DNA of 29,065 nt from UBA940 sp964464465 (lineage in GTDB: Bacteria; Bacteroidota; Bacteroidia; Bacteroidales; Rikenellaceae): contig CAYXGF010000019.1 in NCBI GenBank assembly GCA_964464465.1, forward strand, positions 1 through 29,065. Reading direction: 5' to 3'. Made by a program: the position numbers and the translations under genes. Shown in pieces: positions 7,673 to 14,990 of this stretch (position 1 is its first letter; each line of letters starts with the position of its first letter). The notes under the pieces were generated by a model, which saw only the letters and a list, made by a program, of their open reading frames with translations, did no database searches and was not told the origin of the DNA.

Positions 7673-8322
7673 TGAAACGCACAGGATTCCTTCTGACGGT
7701 ATTGTCATTCCTGCTTCTGGGCGGATGCGGCATCGCCAACATGACGGCCGACATCACCGGACAGGACAGAGGCTATGCCCTGCTGCTCGACGGCAGCAGC
7801 GTGAACGGACGGATAAAAATACCCGATTCACACGACAAAACAGTAAGAATAAAGACGCGCAACCAAGGCGTAAGGCGGATTCCGTCATCCGAAATAGCCT
7901 CGCTGCACGTACACCGCGAGAAGCACCCCGACAAGGTGCACGTATTCTGCTACATGGAGACGGTCTCCCCGACCACGTTCTCCTCGCAAGACCGCAAGAG
8001 CTATCCTGCCCGCTGGGTTCTCCTCGAACACTCCGGCCCGAAGATATGCTTCTACACGCTCGGACACTTTTACAGCATACAGCGCAACGGAGACATAAGC
8101 GTCGTATCGCAGATGGGCGAGGACATCGAGTTCATCGCCCGCAAGACCTGCGACAGGAGCGGAATGCGCATAGGCGCCAAGGGCGGTTCGCCGCAGTGGT
8201 TCCGCGAGAGCCTCAAACAGTATATGAGCGACGACGCCGTGATTTGCAGGGATATAGACAACAAGCGAATCATATACAACGATTTCGGGGGCATATGTCA
8301 AACCTATAATCCTCAGTGGTAA
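7672..8322 (+). CDS. Predicted lipoprotein, second of two tandem paralogues, function unknown
   Basis: The 216-residue protein has a clear lipoprotein signal (LLTVLSFLLLGGC, lipidated Cys 19). It is clearly related to the preceding gene: nearly the same length, the IARKT-x-D-x-SG segment, Y-M-SDD-x-V-I-CR near the C-terminus and the N-terminal DG-x-x-x-x-GR pattern. The pair therefore arose by tandem duplication followed by marked divergence. It starts on the final A of the previous stop codon and ends 2 nt before the next gene, so all three are probably one transcript. No known enzymatic motif is seen. Confidence 0.85.
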   Translation: MKRTGFLLTVLSFLLLGGCGIANMTADITGQDRGYALLLDGSSVNGRIKIPDSHDKTVRIKTRNQGVRRIPSSEIASLHVHREKHPDKVHVFCYMETVSPTTFSSQDRKSYPARWVLLEHSGPKICFYTLGHFYSIQRNGDISVVSQMGEDIEFIARKTCDRSGMRIGAKGGSPQWFRESLKQYMSDDAVICRDIDNKRIIYNDFGGICQTYNPQW

Positions 8323-8324
8323 CA

Positions 8325-8921
8325 ATGAAACGCATATTTCTTACGATAGCTTTCGCCATAAGCATCGCATGTGCGGCGGCACAGCGCAATCACACGCAAA
8401 TTTATCTGGGGGGGGGTTATGGCCTTATATCCGGTGACATGTACAACCACGGAGGCTGGGAGGTGAATCTCGGCCTGAAATATTTCATCACCGACTACGT
8501 ATTCCTCGACCTGAGCGGCCAAATCGGCGGCAGCAAGGGCAACAAAAGACTTTCCATAAGCAGAATCGGCTACAATACATACTACCCGGAAATAGCCGAT
8601 TTCGAACACTCGCTGACCGAATACGGCGTCTTCCTGGGACCGGGCTACAATCTCTACAACAACGGCCAGAGCCGTCTCTACGTAAAGGCCCAGGCCGGCT
8701 ACACATGGGGCCGCGAATACAAGGAAGCCCTGAATGAGACAAAAGATGAGCGCATTTCCCCTGCACAGCCCTACCGGCCGGGATTCGCTGCTGTGGCGAG
8801 TTTGGGATACGACTGGCAGAAAGCGGGGAATTCACTTGTCTACGGCGGCAAGATAGACGTGTACTGCATCCGCGGACACGTAATGGCAATCCTGAATGCC
8901 CAGGTAGGGGTATTCTTCTGA
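8325..8921 (+). CDS. Predicted outer-membrane beta-barrel-like protein with an internal G9 tract
   Basis: The 198-residue protein has a signal peptide (MKRIFLTIAFAISIACAAA, likely cut before Q20) and alternating hydrophobic/polar strands rich in Gly and aromatics. It ends in VGVFF, a terminal Phe as in outer-membrane barrels. It resembles small porin-like or OmpW/OmpX-size barrels, but I cannot place it in a named family. ATG 8325 follows the previous stop by 2 nt; an in-frame GTG at 8316 is less likely because it overlaps that gene. Codons 28-31 (L-G-G-G) are encoded by a run of nine G bases. Losing or gaining one G gives an early stop within about 20 codons. The barrel probably works with the two lipoproteins encoded just upstream. 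Confidence 0.82.
   Translation: MKRIFLTIAFAISIACAAAQRNHTQIYLGGGYGLISGDMYNHGGWEVNLGLKYFITDYVFLDLSGQIGGSKGNKRLSISRIGYNTYYPEIADFEHSLTEYGVFLGPGYNLYNNGQSRLYVKAQAGYTWGREYKEALNETKDERISPAQPYRPGFAAVASLGYDWQKAGNSLVYGGKIDVYCIRGHVMAILNAQVGVFF
8408..8416 (+). repeat. G9 homopolymer inside a coding region
   Basis: Nine consecutive G bases lie just after the signal-peptide codons of the barrel-like gene. With eight G the new frame stops at a TGA near 8464; with ten it stops at a TGA near 8431. The tract as sequenced keeps the full frame open. Confidence 0.92.
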
Positions 8922-8969
8922 CACGCGCAGCTTCCGAAGCACAAGACCCTACGAAGTTGTGAATACAGA

Positions 8970-9001
8970 ACGGTCCGTGCACCCTCGGGTGCACGGACCG
9001 T
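8970..9001. terminator. Hairpin between convergent genes, probable bidirectional terminator
   Basis: A perfect 15-bp stem (ACGGTCCGTGCACCC and its complement) closes a 2-nt TC loop. It lies between the barrel gene end (8921) and the hpf end (9022), which converge. No T-run follows on either side, so efficiency is uncertain. Confidence 0.6.
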
Positions 9002-9021
9002 CTCGATACAGGGGCGCAGCA

Positions 9022-9318
9022 CTACCTGGCGACCTTATCCTTGTATTTCTCTATCTGACGTTTGAGAGCGTCGACACACTGGTCGACAGCCTCCTCGAAG
9101 CTCTTGCAGCGGGCCTCAGCCACAAGGTCGTTGCCGGGAATCGCAACAGTAACGGTCACCACCTTATTGCCCTTCTCGAAATCCCGGTCGAGTTTCAGTA
9201 TGACCTCAGCCGATATCGCACGCTCGATAAAACGGTCGAGACGCCCTATTTTCTGATTTATAAAATCCACAAGACGAGCATCCGCATCGAATTTCACTGA
9301 CTGAATCTGAACGTTCAT
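9022..9318 (-). CDS. hpf: Ribosome hibernation promoting factor, short form (HPF/RaiA family)
   Basis: This 98-residue cytoplasmic protein matches the short HPF/YfiA family, which binds in the decoding channel of the 30S subunit and helps store inactive ribosomes in stationary phase. It has the beta-alpha-beta-beta-beta-alpha pattern: an MNVQIQSVKFD strand, the helix DFINQKIGRLDRF, strands including AEVILKLD and KVVTVTVAIPG, and a C-terminal basic helix (EEAVDQCVDALKRQIEKYKDK). It lacks the C-terminal dimerisation domain of long HPF. A strong Shine-Dalgarno sequence precedes it. It lies downstream of xerC on the same strand with a 135-nt gap, so it may be served by read-through or by its own promoter. 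A CAAAATCC sequence at 9398-9405 is a poor -7 candidate. Confidence 0.93.
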   Translation of the reverse strand: MNVQIQSVKFDADARLVDFINQKIGRLDRFIERAISAEVILKLDRDFEKGNKVVTVTVAIPGNDLVAEARCKSFEEAVDQCVDALKRQIEKYKDKVAR

Positions 9319-9326
9319 AACTTCTT

Positions 9327-9332
9327 CCTCCT
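9327..9332 (-). promoter_or_regulatory. Strong Shine-Dalgarno site of hpf
   Basis: AGGAGG on the minus strand lies 8 nt before ATG 9318. Strong Shine-Dalgarno sites are uncommon in Bacteroidetes, and it fixes the hpf start. Confidence 0.7.
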
Positions 9333-9405
9333 TGATGTTTTAATTTATAATCTCAGGCGGTCCGCACAGCCGCCACTCCTTCATCCGTCAGAAAATTCAA
9401 AATCC

Positions 9406-9428
9406 GCACCGTACATCGCAGCCGGTGC
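9406..9428 (-). terminator. Weak hairpin after xerC, possible terminator
   Basis: A 6-bp stem (GCACCG with CGGTGC) spans an 11-nt loop just after the xerC stop. On the minus strand it is preceded by seven T and followed by GGATTTTG, not a proper T-run. It may only attenuate transcription into hpf. Confidence 0.25.
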
Positions 9429-9453
9429 AAAAAAAGCGTTACCGGACATTCAT

Positions 9454-10359
9454 TTATTCTCCGCCGCGCGGATGCGCATGCGAATAGACCTCTTTCAGGG
9501 AAACGATGCTGCTGTGCGTGTAAATCTGGGTGGACGAGAGCGAACTGTGCCCCATAAGTTCCTGAATCTGACGCATGTCGACACCGCTGTTCATCAGCTG
9601 CGTGGCGAAAGTATGCCTGAGCACATGCGGGCTGCACTTGCCGTCGACTCCCGACTCCGAAAGAAAACGCCTCACAACACGATACACCTCGGTCCTGCTG
9701 ATACGCCTGCCCTTCATGGATAAAAATAGTGCATTTCCCGCAGAATCGCAAATATTCTCCTCGGAATTTTTCTTCATGAAATACACTATCTCCTCCCGAA
9801 TCCTGTCCACTATCGGAATGACACGCTGCTTATCGCCCTTGCCGCGTATCTTGACCAGACGCATGTCCCGTCCGAAATCATCGGTGTTCATCCCCACAAG
9901 CTCCGCAAGACGTATGCCCAGGGCATAAAAAAGCAGAACAATCATCCTGTCGCGGCGCACCCTGTACGTCGCATCGCGCGGCACTGCAAACAGCCGGTGC
10001 AGCACAGCCTCCGCTTTCGAGGCCTCCACATACGCAGGCAGCGGCCGCGGAGCTCTGAGCGTGCCCACCCGAGCCATGAAGTCATTGTCCACAATGCCTT
10101 TCAGACGCAGAAACCTGAAATACGAATGCAGCGAATACACGGCCCTGTTCACCGACGCTGGTGCCATATGCCCGCTGTCAACCAGATATACAATCCATTC
10201 GCGGACATCCTCCGCCACGACAGAGGCGGCATCGAACTCTTTTTCCTTCCTTTTTTTCAGAAAGAAACGGATGAACTCATCCAAATCGTGCGCATAGTTC
10301 CGGATGGTCAGCAGCGAGAATCCCTTCTCATTCCTAAGATATGCAATCCACTCATCCAT
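9454..10359 (-). CDS. xerC: Tyrosine recombinase, XerC/XerD type
   Basis: Predicted site-specific recombinase that, with a partner, resolves chromosome dimers at the replication terminus. The 301-residue protein has an N-terminal SAM-like core-binding domain (about 1-90) and a C-terminal catalytic domain (about 110-295). All catalytic residues are visible: R150 (LGIRLAEL), K174 (IRGKGDK), H245 and R248 (HVLRHTFATQLMNSG), H271 (LMGHSS) and nucleophile Y280 (TQIYTH). I chose ATG 10359 because it begins the conserved sequence and lies 2 nt after the tcdA stop; a longer frame overlaps tcdA. Its place in a housekeeping operon, with no phage or integron genes nearby, favours chromosome-dimer resolution over a mobile-element integrase. 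XerC versus XerD cannot be decided here. Confidence 0.92.
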   Translation of the reverse strand: MDEWIAYLRNEKGFSLLTIRNYAHDLDEFIRFFLKKRKEKEFDAASVVAEDVREWIVYLVDSGHMAPASVNRAVYSLHSYFRFLRLKGIVDNDFMARVGTLRAPRPLPAYVEASKAEAVLHRLFAVPRDATYRVRRDRMIVLLFYALGIRLAELVGMNTDDFGRDMRLVKIRGKGDKQRVIPIVDRIREEIVYFMKKNSEENICDSAGNALFLSMKGRRISRTEVYRVVRRFLSESGVDGKCSPHVLRHTFATQLMNSGVDMRQIQELMGHSSLSSTQIYTHSSIVSLKEVYSHAHPRGGE

Positions 10360-10361
10360 AA

Positions 10362-11084
10362 TCAACGCATTTCTCCCGCAAGGGAGCGCACGACGACCGA
10401 CGCGCACCCGCAGCCGAACACTGCCGGCAGATAGGAGACGGTGCCCACGTTCGATTTCTTGTTCGGCTCGTCGCACGGAACCATAGCCCCCTCATGCAGC
10501 GGCTCCGGCGAAAAGACGGCCCAGAAACCGGAGTGCACGCCCATCTTGTGCAGCCGCTTGCGCAGCATATGCGCCAGAGGGCAGTGGTGAGAGGCCGATA
10601 TGTCCCGTATCTCCATAAGCGACGGGTCGGTCTTCGCTCCCGCCCCCATGGAACTCACCAGAGGATAGCCCCTGTCGAGTGCCCCCTTGATAAGAGCCGC
10701 TTTCGGCGAAAGCGTATCTATGGCATCGACCACATAATCGAACCGCGCGCTGTCGAGCAGCTCGTATGTCAGTTCATCGCGTATGTAACGGCTTACCACC
10801 GTAAGTTCTATCTCCGGATTTATATCGCGCAGCCGCTCGGCCAGAACATCGGCCTTCGGGCGCCCTACGGTAGAGTGAAGCGCCACCAACTGACGATTTA
10901 TATTGCTGACGGATACCGTATCCGCATCGGCTATGGTCATGGCGCCGACTCCCGCACGGCATATCATCTCCGCGGCATAGGCCCCAACACCTCCCAGACC
11001 TACCACAAGCACATGCGCCCGTGCAAGACGCTCAACATTCTCCGCCCCGAGAAGCAGCTCTGTACGCTGCATCCACTCTTTCAT
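10362..11084 (-). CDS. tcdA: tRNA threonylcarbamoyladenosine dehydratase, ThiF/E1-like
   Basis: Predicted ATP-dependent enzyme that converts t6A37 of tRNA into its cyclic form (ct6A). The 240-residue protein has the nucleotide-binding GLGGVG (29-34), the acidic strand end IADADTVSVSNINRQ (D53/D55, N61, R64), K77 in GRPKADV and the DAIDT segment around D122, all typical of E1-like adenylyltransferases. The C-terminal part with HHCPLA and PCDEPNKKSNVGT resembles the YgdL/TcdA family rather than MoeB or ThiF, which have a zinc-binding CxxC pair missing here. It overlaps the upstream tatD stop by 4 nt (ATGA) and ends 2 nt before xerC, so the three genes form an operon. Confidence 0.9.
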   Translation of the reverse strand: MKEWMQRTELLLGAENVERLARAHVLVVGLGGVGAYAAEMICRAGVGAMTIADADTVSVSNINRQLVALHSTVGRPKADVLAERLRDINPEIELTVVSRYIRDELTYELLDSARFDYVVDAIDTLSPKAALIKGALDRGYPLVSSMGAGAKTDPSLMEIRDISASHHCPLAHMLRKRLHKMGVHSGFWAVFSPEPLHEGAMVPCDEPNKKSNVGTVSYLPAVFGCGCASVVVRSLAGEMR

Positions 11085-11722
11085 AATATCACGCTTTTAA
11101 AATTATCGTACACAATTCTCAACAGCTCATCCTGCGGCACATTCAGCACCGAGCACGCTCGCTCGCATACGCTCTCTATACCGACCGGTGAATCATCCGT
11201 TTCCAGAAGCAGGTGCCGCAACCCTACCTCCCGCAGCGCCCCGACGGTCCTGCCGGATGCAAGGCTGCGCAGACCGACCGACAGAAAATATCCGCGCTCA
11301 ACGGCTCTCCGGGCCTGCTGTCCGGAACCTACAAACCCGTGCAGCACAACGGCAGGCAGAGCGGGATAATGCCTCAGAATATCCATCACAGGCTCGAATG
11401 CGCGCACAATGTGCAGCACCACCGGTTTTTTCAGAGCGAGGGCGACATCCATCTGCCGCTCGAACACTTCGCGCTGCACGCTCCTGTCCACACCGCAAAC
11501 ATAGTCCAGCCCAATCTCCCCTACCGCTGCCGCCGGTTCAGAATAAAGCGAGGCAATCCACTGCCCGGCACGGCTGTCATCCGCATGCCACGGGTGCACA
11601 CCGACGCTGTACGGTGCGTGACCGGCGCGGGAACCGAACCCGGCATCCGTAAAACCGTACGACCGCAGAGACAGAGCGCTGCCGTCGCAATGCGTGTGTA
11701 TGTCCGTAAAAGGATATTCCAT
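11081..11722 (-). CDS. tatD: TatD-family metal-dependent hydrolase (putative DNase)
   Basis: TatD-family proteins are cytoplasmic TIM-barrel nucleases that act on DNA 3' ends and may also act on other substrates. The 213-residue protein has metal ligands H9 and H11 (DIHTH), the glutamate of GEIGLDY, histidines in VLHIVRA and VLHGFVGS, and the aspartate of LLETDDSP. It is shorter than the usual 255-265 residues, but all metal-binding motifs remain, so it is probably active. I chose ATG 11722 because it begins the DIHTH-containing conserved start; in-frame starts further upstream lie within or before the promoter and the EF-G2 terminator. The -7 box ends only 7 nt before this ATG, so the mRNA may be leaderless. 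It is first in a tatD-tcdA-xerC operon. Confidence 0.87.
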   Translation of the reverse strand: MEYPFTDIHTHCDGSALSLRSYGFTDAGFGSRAGHAPYSVGVHPWHADDSRAGQWIASLYSEPAAAVGEIGLDYVCGVDRSVQREVFERQMDVALALKKPVVLHIVRAFEPVMDILRHYPALPAVVLHGFVGSGQQARRAVERGYFLSVGLRSLASGRTVGALREVGLRHLLLETDDSPVGIESVCERACSVLNVPQDELLRIVYDNFKSVIL

Positions 11723-11728
11723 GAAGTA

Positions 11729-11760
11729 CAAAATTACGAAAAAGAGTAGATGCAAACAAA
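11729..11760 (-). promoter_or_regulatory. Promoter of the tatD-tcdA-xerC operon
   Basis: On the minus strand TTTG (11757-11760), a 20-nt spacer and TAATTTTG (11729-11736) match the Bacteroidetes consensus. A second TTTG at 11753-11756 gives a 16-nt spacer. The predicted start falls about at the tatD ATG. Confidence 0.72.
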
Positions 11761-11763
11761 AAA

Positions 11764-11798
11764 TATTCCGTCCCGAAAACATGTTTCGGGACGGAATA
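11764..11798 (-). terminator. Intrinsic terminator of the EF-G2-type gene
   Basis: A 15-bp perfect stem (11764-11778 with 11784-11798) has a 5-nt loop. On the minus strand the stem ends in TATTCCGTCCCGAAA and its complement, and a T-run (TTTTTTG) follows directly. The end of the T-run overlaps the -33 box of the tatD promoter. Confidence 0.88.
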
Positions 11799-11821
11799 CG
11801 TATCACGGACCCACGGCGTCA

Positions 11822-13978
11822 TCAATCGTCCGAGTCGCTGTCCGAATATGCTTTGAGCAGTTTCTCCTGGACATCGGAAGGCACCTGTTCGTAGGATGCG
11901 AACTTCATGGTGTATGTCGCGCGACCGGCGGTAAGCGAGCTGAGCGATGTGGAATAGCGGTACAGCTCGGACAGCGGCACGCGGGCTGTGAGGCGGTCGA
12001 ATCCCTTGTCCGAACTCATTCCCTCAATCATGGCACGGCGGTTCTGCAAATCGCTCATCACATCACCCATCTTGTCGCTGGGCACAAGCACCTCGACGGA
12101 GTAAACAGGCTCCATAATCTTTGGCCCGGCATTGCGGAACGCCTCCTTGAAAGCGTTTCTGGCCGCCAGCTTGAACGAAATCTCGTTCGAATCCACCGGG
12201 TGCATCTTTCCGTCGTAGACCACAACGCGGATATCACGGGCATACGAACCTGTAAGCGGTCCTTCTGTCATTTTCTCCATAACGCCTTTGAGTATGGCCG
12301 GAAGGAAGCGCGCATCTATGGCTCCGCCGACAATGGAGTTGTAGAACTGCAACTTGCCGCCCCATTCCAGGTCGTACTCCTCCTTGCCCTTGATATTGAC
12401 AGCAATCTCCTTGCCCGCAACCTTATATTTACCCGGTTCGGGCATACCCTCGGTGTACGGCTCTATGACGATGTGCACCTCGCCGAACTGCCCCGCGCCG
12501 CCGGACTGTTTCTTATGACGGTAGTCGGCCTGAGCCACCTTGGTTATGGTCTCCCGGTACGGGATACGCGGTGCGAAGTACTCGATTTCCATCTTGTTCT
12601 CAGACAACAGACGGTATTTCAATATATTCAGATGGTGCTCGCCCTGCCCCTGGATAATGGTCTGTTTCAACTCCTTGGAATACTCCACAATAATCGTCGG
12701 GTCCTCGTACTTGGCCTTGTTTAGAAGCTCGCCGAGTTTCTCGTCCTCGCCCGTCTTCACAGGCCGCACGGCAGCCCGGTATCTCGGTTCGGGGAACAGT
12801 ATAGGCTCGACACTCAGCACAGATGACGAAGCGCAGAGCGTATCGGAAGTGCGTGTTGCTTTGAGCTTAACGGTGCAGCCTATATCGCCCGCCTCCATCT
12901 CGGAAACCTTGATTCGGTTCTTTCCGGCGACGGCGAATATCTGGGATATTTTCTCGCGGTTGCCGGTCCGGGCATTGACAAGCTCCATGCCTTCCGTGAG
13001 ACGGCCGCGCAGCAGACGGAAATAACTGATTTCGCCCAAATGCGGTTCCAGCGCGCTCTTGAATACGAACAGCACTGTCGGCTCGTCGCCCGATGCGGAT
13101 ATTTCAGTACCGTTCTCGGCAAGGAACTTGGGTGCGGAGGCCGGTCCCGGCGCAACGTTTATTATGAACTCCATAAGTCGTTTGGTGCCCACGTCGCGTT
13201 TGCCCGACGTACAGAATATCGGCATCAAATCGCGTTTGGCAAGACCGATTTTAAGACCGCTGCGCATCTGGTCCTGCGTGAGAGTCCCCTTGTCGAAGTA
13301 CAGCTCCATGAGCGATTCGTCATTCTCGGCGGCGGCCTCTACCAGCAGGCGGTTCAGCTCCGCGGCGGTCTCCATCTGGTCGGCCGGTATATCGAGTTCC
13401 TCGCGGGTTCCGTTCTCGTCCTTGAACCGATACATCTTCATCATCAGCACGTCGATGAAGCAATCGAATCCGGGGCCCGGATTCACCGGATACTGCACTA
13501 TCACAGGCGTGACCTGCGAGGCGGCACGGATACTCTCTATGGTGCTCTCCCACGAAGCCTTCTCCGAATCGAGCTGATTGACAACGCCTATAATCGGTTT
13601 TGCCAGACGGCGCGCATAACGGGCCTGAATCTCGCTTCCGGCCTCGAATCCGTTCTGGGCATTGAAAAGCATCACTCCGACATCGGCAACCTTGAACGCC
13701 GAGAACAGCCCGCCGCAGAAATCGTCCGAACCCGGAGTATCTATTATGTTGAGTTTGCGCTCCATGAATTCCGTAAACAGTATGGTGGAATAGATGGAAC
13801 GCTTGTACTGGTGTTCCAAATCGGTATTGTCGGAAAGAGTGTTCTCCGCTTCGATACTGCCCCTGCGCTCGATTACCTTGCCCTCGAAAGCCATCGCCTC
13901 GGCAAGTGTGGTTTTCCCGGAGCCGGGCGCTCCGATAAGAACGATGTTCTTAATCTGATTTGTCTTGTAAGTTTTCAT
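11822..13978 (-). CDS. fusA2: EF-G2-type elongation factor G paralogue, probably GTPase-defective
   Basis: Ribosome translocase of the EF-G family, 718 residues with the full five-domain layout: G domain (about 1-285), beta-barrel domain II, and domains III-V including a domain IV with TKVAQADYRHKKQSGGAGQ (where canonical EF-G has QSGGRGQ/YGHV-like sequence). The P-loop is kept (GAPGSGKTT, 16-24). Key GTPase positions differ from canonical EF-G: switch I RGIT is RSIY (60-63), replacing the Mg-coordinating Thr, and switch II DTPGH is DTPGS (80-84), replacing the catalytic His. NKxD is NQLD (134-137). The tail is acidic (SDSDSDD). A Bacteroides paralogue, EF-G2, has been reported to translocate without GTP hydrolysis and to support growth in starvation and gut colonisation; this protein probably belongs to that class. 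It has its own terminator and a poor promoter candidate. Confidence 0.87.
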   Translation of the reverse strand: MKTYKTNQIKNIVLIGAPGSGKTTLAEAMAFEGKVIERRGSIEAENTLSDNTDLEHQYKRSIYSTILFTEFMERKLNIIDTPGSDDFCGGLFSAFKVADVGVMLFNAQNGFEAGSEIQARYARRLAKPIIGVVNQLDSEKASWESTIESIRAASQVTPVIVQYPVNPGPGFDCFIDVLMMKMYRFKDENGTREELDIPADQMETAAELNRLLVEAAAENDESLMELYFDKGTLTQDQMRSGLKIGLAKRDLMPIFCTSGKRDVGTKRLMEFIINVAPGPASAPKFLAENGTEISASGDEPTVLFVFKSALEPHLGEISYFRLLRGRLTEGMELVNARTGNREKISQIFAVAGKNRIKVSEMEAGDIGCTVKLKATRTSDTLCASSSVLSVEPILFPEPRYRAAVRPVKTGEDEKLGELLNKAKYEDPTIIVEYSKELKQTIIQGQGEHHLNILKYRLLSENKMEIEYFAPRIPYRETITKVAQADYRHKKQSGGAGQFGEVHIVIEPYTEGMPEPGKYKVAGKEIAVNIKGKEEYDLEWGGKLQFYNSIVGGAIDARFLPAILKGVMEKMTEGPLTGSYARDIRVVVYDGKMHPVDSNEISFKLAARNAFKEAFRNAGPKIMEPVYSVEVLVPSDKMGDVMSDLQNRRAMIEGMSSDKGFDRLTARVPLSELYRYSTSLSSLTAGRATYTMKFASYEQVPSDVQEKLLKAYSDSDSDD

Positions 13979-14046
13979 ATTCCAACAGTAGTTTTAGTGT
14001 AGTTTTTCAGTAGTGCGCCACGACCTGAGGCCGAATAGCACGGGAT

Positions 14047-14054
14047 TAAAGTTA
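14047..14054 (-). promoter_or_regulatory. Possible -7 box of the EF-G2-type gene
   Basis: On the minus strand TAACTTTA differs from TAnnTTTG in the last base. A TTG occurs 23 nt upstream, longer than usual. The expected start would be near 14043, with a leader of about 65 nt. The weak match could mean that an activator is needed. Confidence 0.3.
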
Positions 14055-14170
14055 TAAAAAATTTTTCTGACACTGCACAATTATTTTTCTCATTTTTTCA
14101 CCCGAGGCAATAAAAAAGCATGCGCCCGATTTTTCAGCGGACCGAGTGCGGCTTTTTGAGATATATTTCA

Positions 14171-14178
14171 TATCTTTG
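14171..14178 (+). promoter_or_regulatory. -7 box of the EEP operon promoter
   Basis: TATCTTTG is a full match to the -7 consensus and lies 52 nt before ATG 14231. A TTTG at 14155-14158 is too close (12 nt), and none is seen at 19-21 nt, so the -33 element is weak. Confidence 0.55.
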
Positions 14179-14230
14179 AAAGATTGATTGAAAACCGCTG
14201 AATAATTTTTCTATAAAAATCATACCTATT

Positions 14231-14986
14231 ATGAACCTTAAAAGATTTCTTTTGTTATCTGCCGCGGCCATGACGCTGACCGGCAGCGCCTTCGCAGGCA
14301 AACCCGTAAGAGTAATGAGTTACAATGTACGCAACTGCAAGGGCATGGACAACGTCCAGGATTACCAGAGAGTGGCCGATGTCATAAACTCCGTTAATCC
14401 GTTCGTCGTGGGAGTGCAGGAGCTCGACAGCATGACCAGCCGCTATCCCGATGCAGACGTTCTGGGCATTCTGGCTGAAAAGACGGGCATGTATCCCGTT
14501 TACTCGCCATCGATAGTGTACCGCGGAGGAAAATACGGCCACGGCATGCTCTCCAAGGAAAAGCCTCTCTCCTACCGCACGCTGCCGCTGCCGTGCCGCA
14601 GCGAGCCGCGCAGCCTGCTTATTGTCGAGTTCAAGGACTTCTACTATTGCAGCACGCATCTGTCGCTGCACAAAGCCGACAGAATAAAGAGTGTCGACAT
14701 TATAGTCAAAGAAATGGGCGAACAGAAAAAACCCGTACTCCTCTGCGGCGACCTCAATGCCAATCCAGACGAGGAATCGATGGAGTATCTGACAAAATAT
14801 TTCACTCCGCTGAGCGATATGACAAAGTTCACATTCCCCGCCTCCGAGCCGGACGAATGTATCGACTATATACTTATATATAATAAAGGAGGTAAACAGA
14901 AGTTCACCATTGTGGACAACTGCGTCGTCGACGCTCCGGTTCAGTCCGACCACCGTCCGATATACGTCGACGTAAAACTGAAATAG
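14231..14986 (+). CDS. Exported endonuclease/exonuclease/phosphatase (EEP) family phosphodiesterase, single domain
   Basis: The 251-residue protein has a type I signal peptide (MNLKRFLLLSAAAM, cut after GSAFA) and one EEP domain, the DNase I/sphingomyelinase/inositol-phosphatase fold. All catalytic residues are present: N32 (MSYNVRN), E64 (GVQELDS), H143 (STHLS), D174 and N176 (GDLNANPD), D212 (CIDYI) and D240/H241 (SDHRPI). The family alone does not tell nuclease from lipase, sphingomyelinase or phosphatase activity. It heads an operon of three EEP paralogues and is the only one without a lipid anchor or BACON domains, so it is probably periplasmic or secreted. The next gene starts 4 nt after its stop. 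The segment GKYGHGMLSKEKPLS is nearly identical in all three. Confidence 0.9.
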   Translation: MNLKRFLLLSAAAMTLTGSAFAGKPVRVMSYNVRNCKGMDNVQDYQRVADVINSVNPFVVGVQELDSMTSRYPDADVLGILAEKTGMYPVYSPSIVYRGGKYGHGMLSKEKPLSYRTLPLPCRSEPRSLLIVEFKDFYYCSTHLSLHKADRIKSVDIIVKEMGEQKKPVLLCGDLNANPDEESMEYLTKYFTPLSDMTKFTFPASEPDECIDYILIYNKGGKQKFTIVDNCVVDAPVQSDHRPIYVDVKLK

Positions 14987-14990
14987 CGAC

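Noticed and set aside
9454..10359. Tyrosine recombinase as the integrase of a mobile element
   Set aside because: It is operonic with tatD and tcdA, has a compact XerC/D form, and no attachment-site repeats, tRNA target, phage or conjugation genes are nearby.
14887..14892. AGGAGG inside the first EEP gene as a ribosome binding site for a hidden gene
   Set aside because: No start codon with a usable frame follows at normal spacing, and the next real gene starts about 100 nt later.
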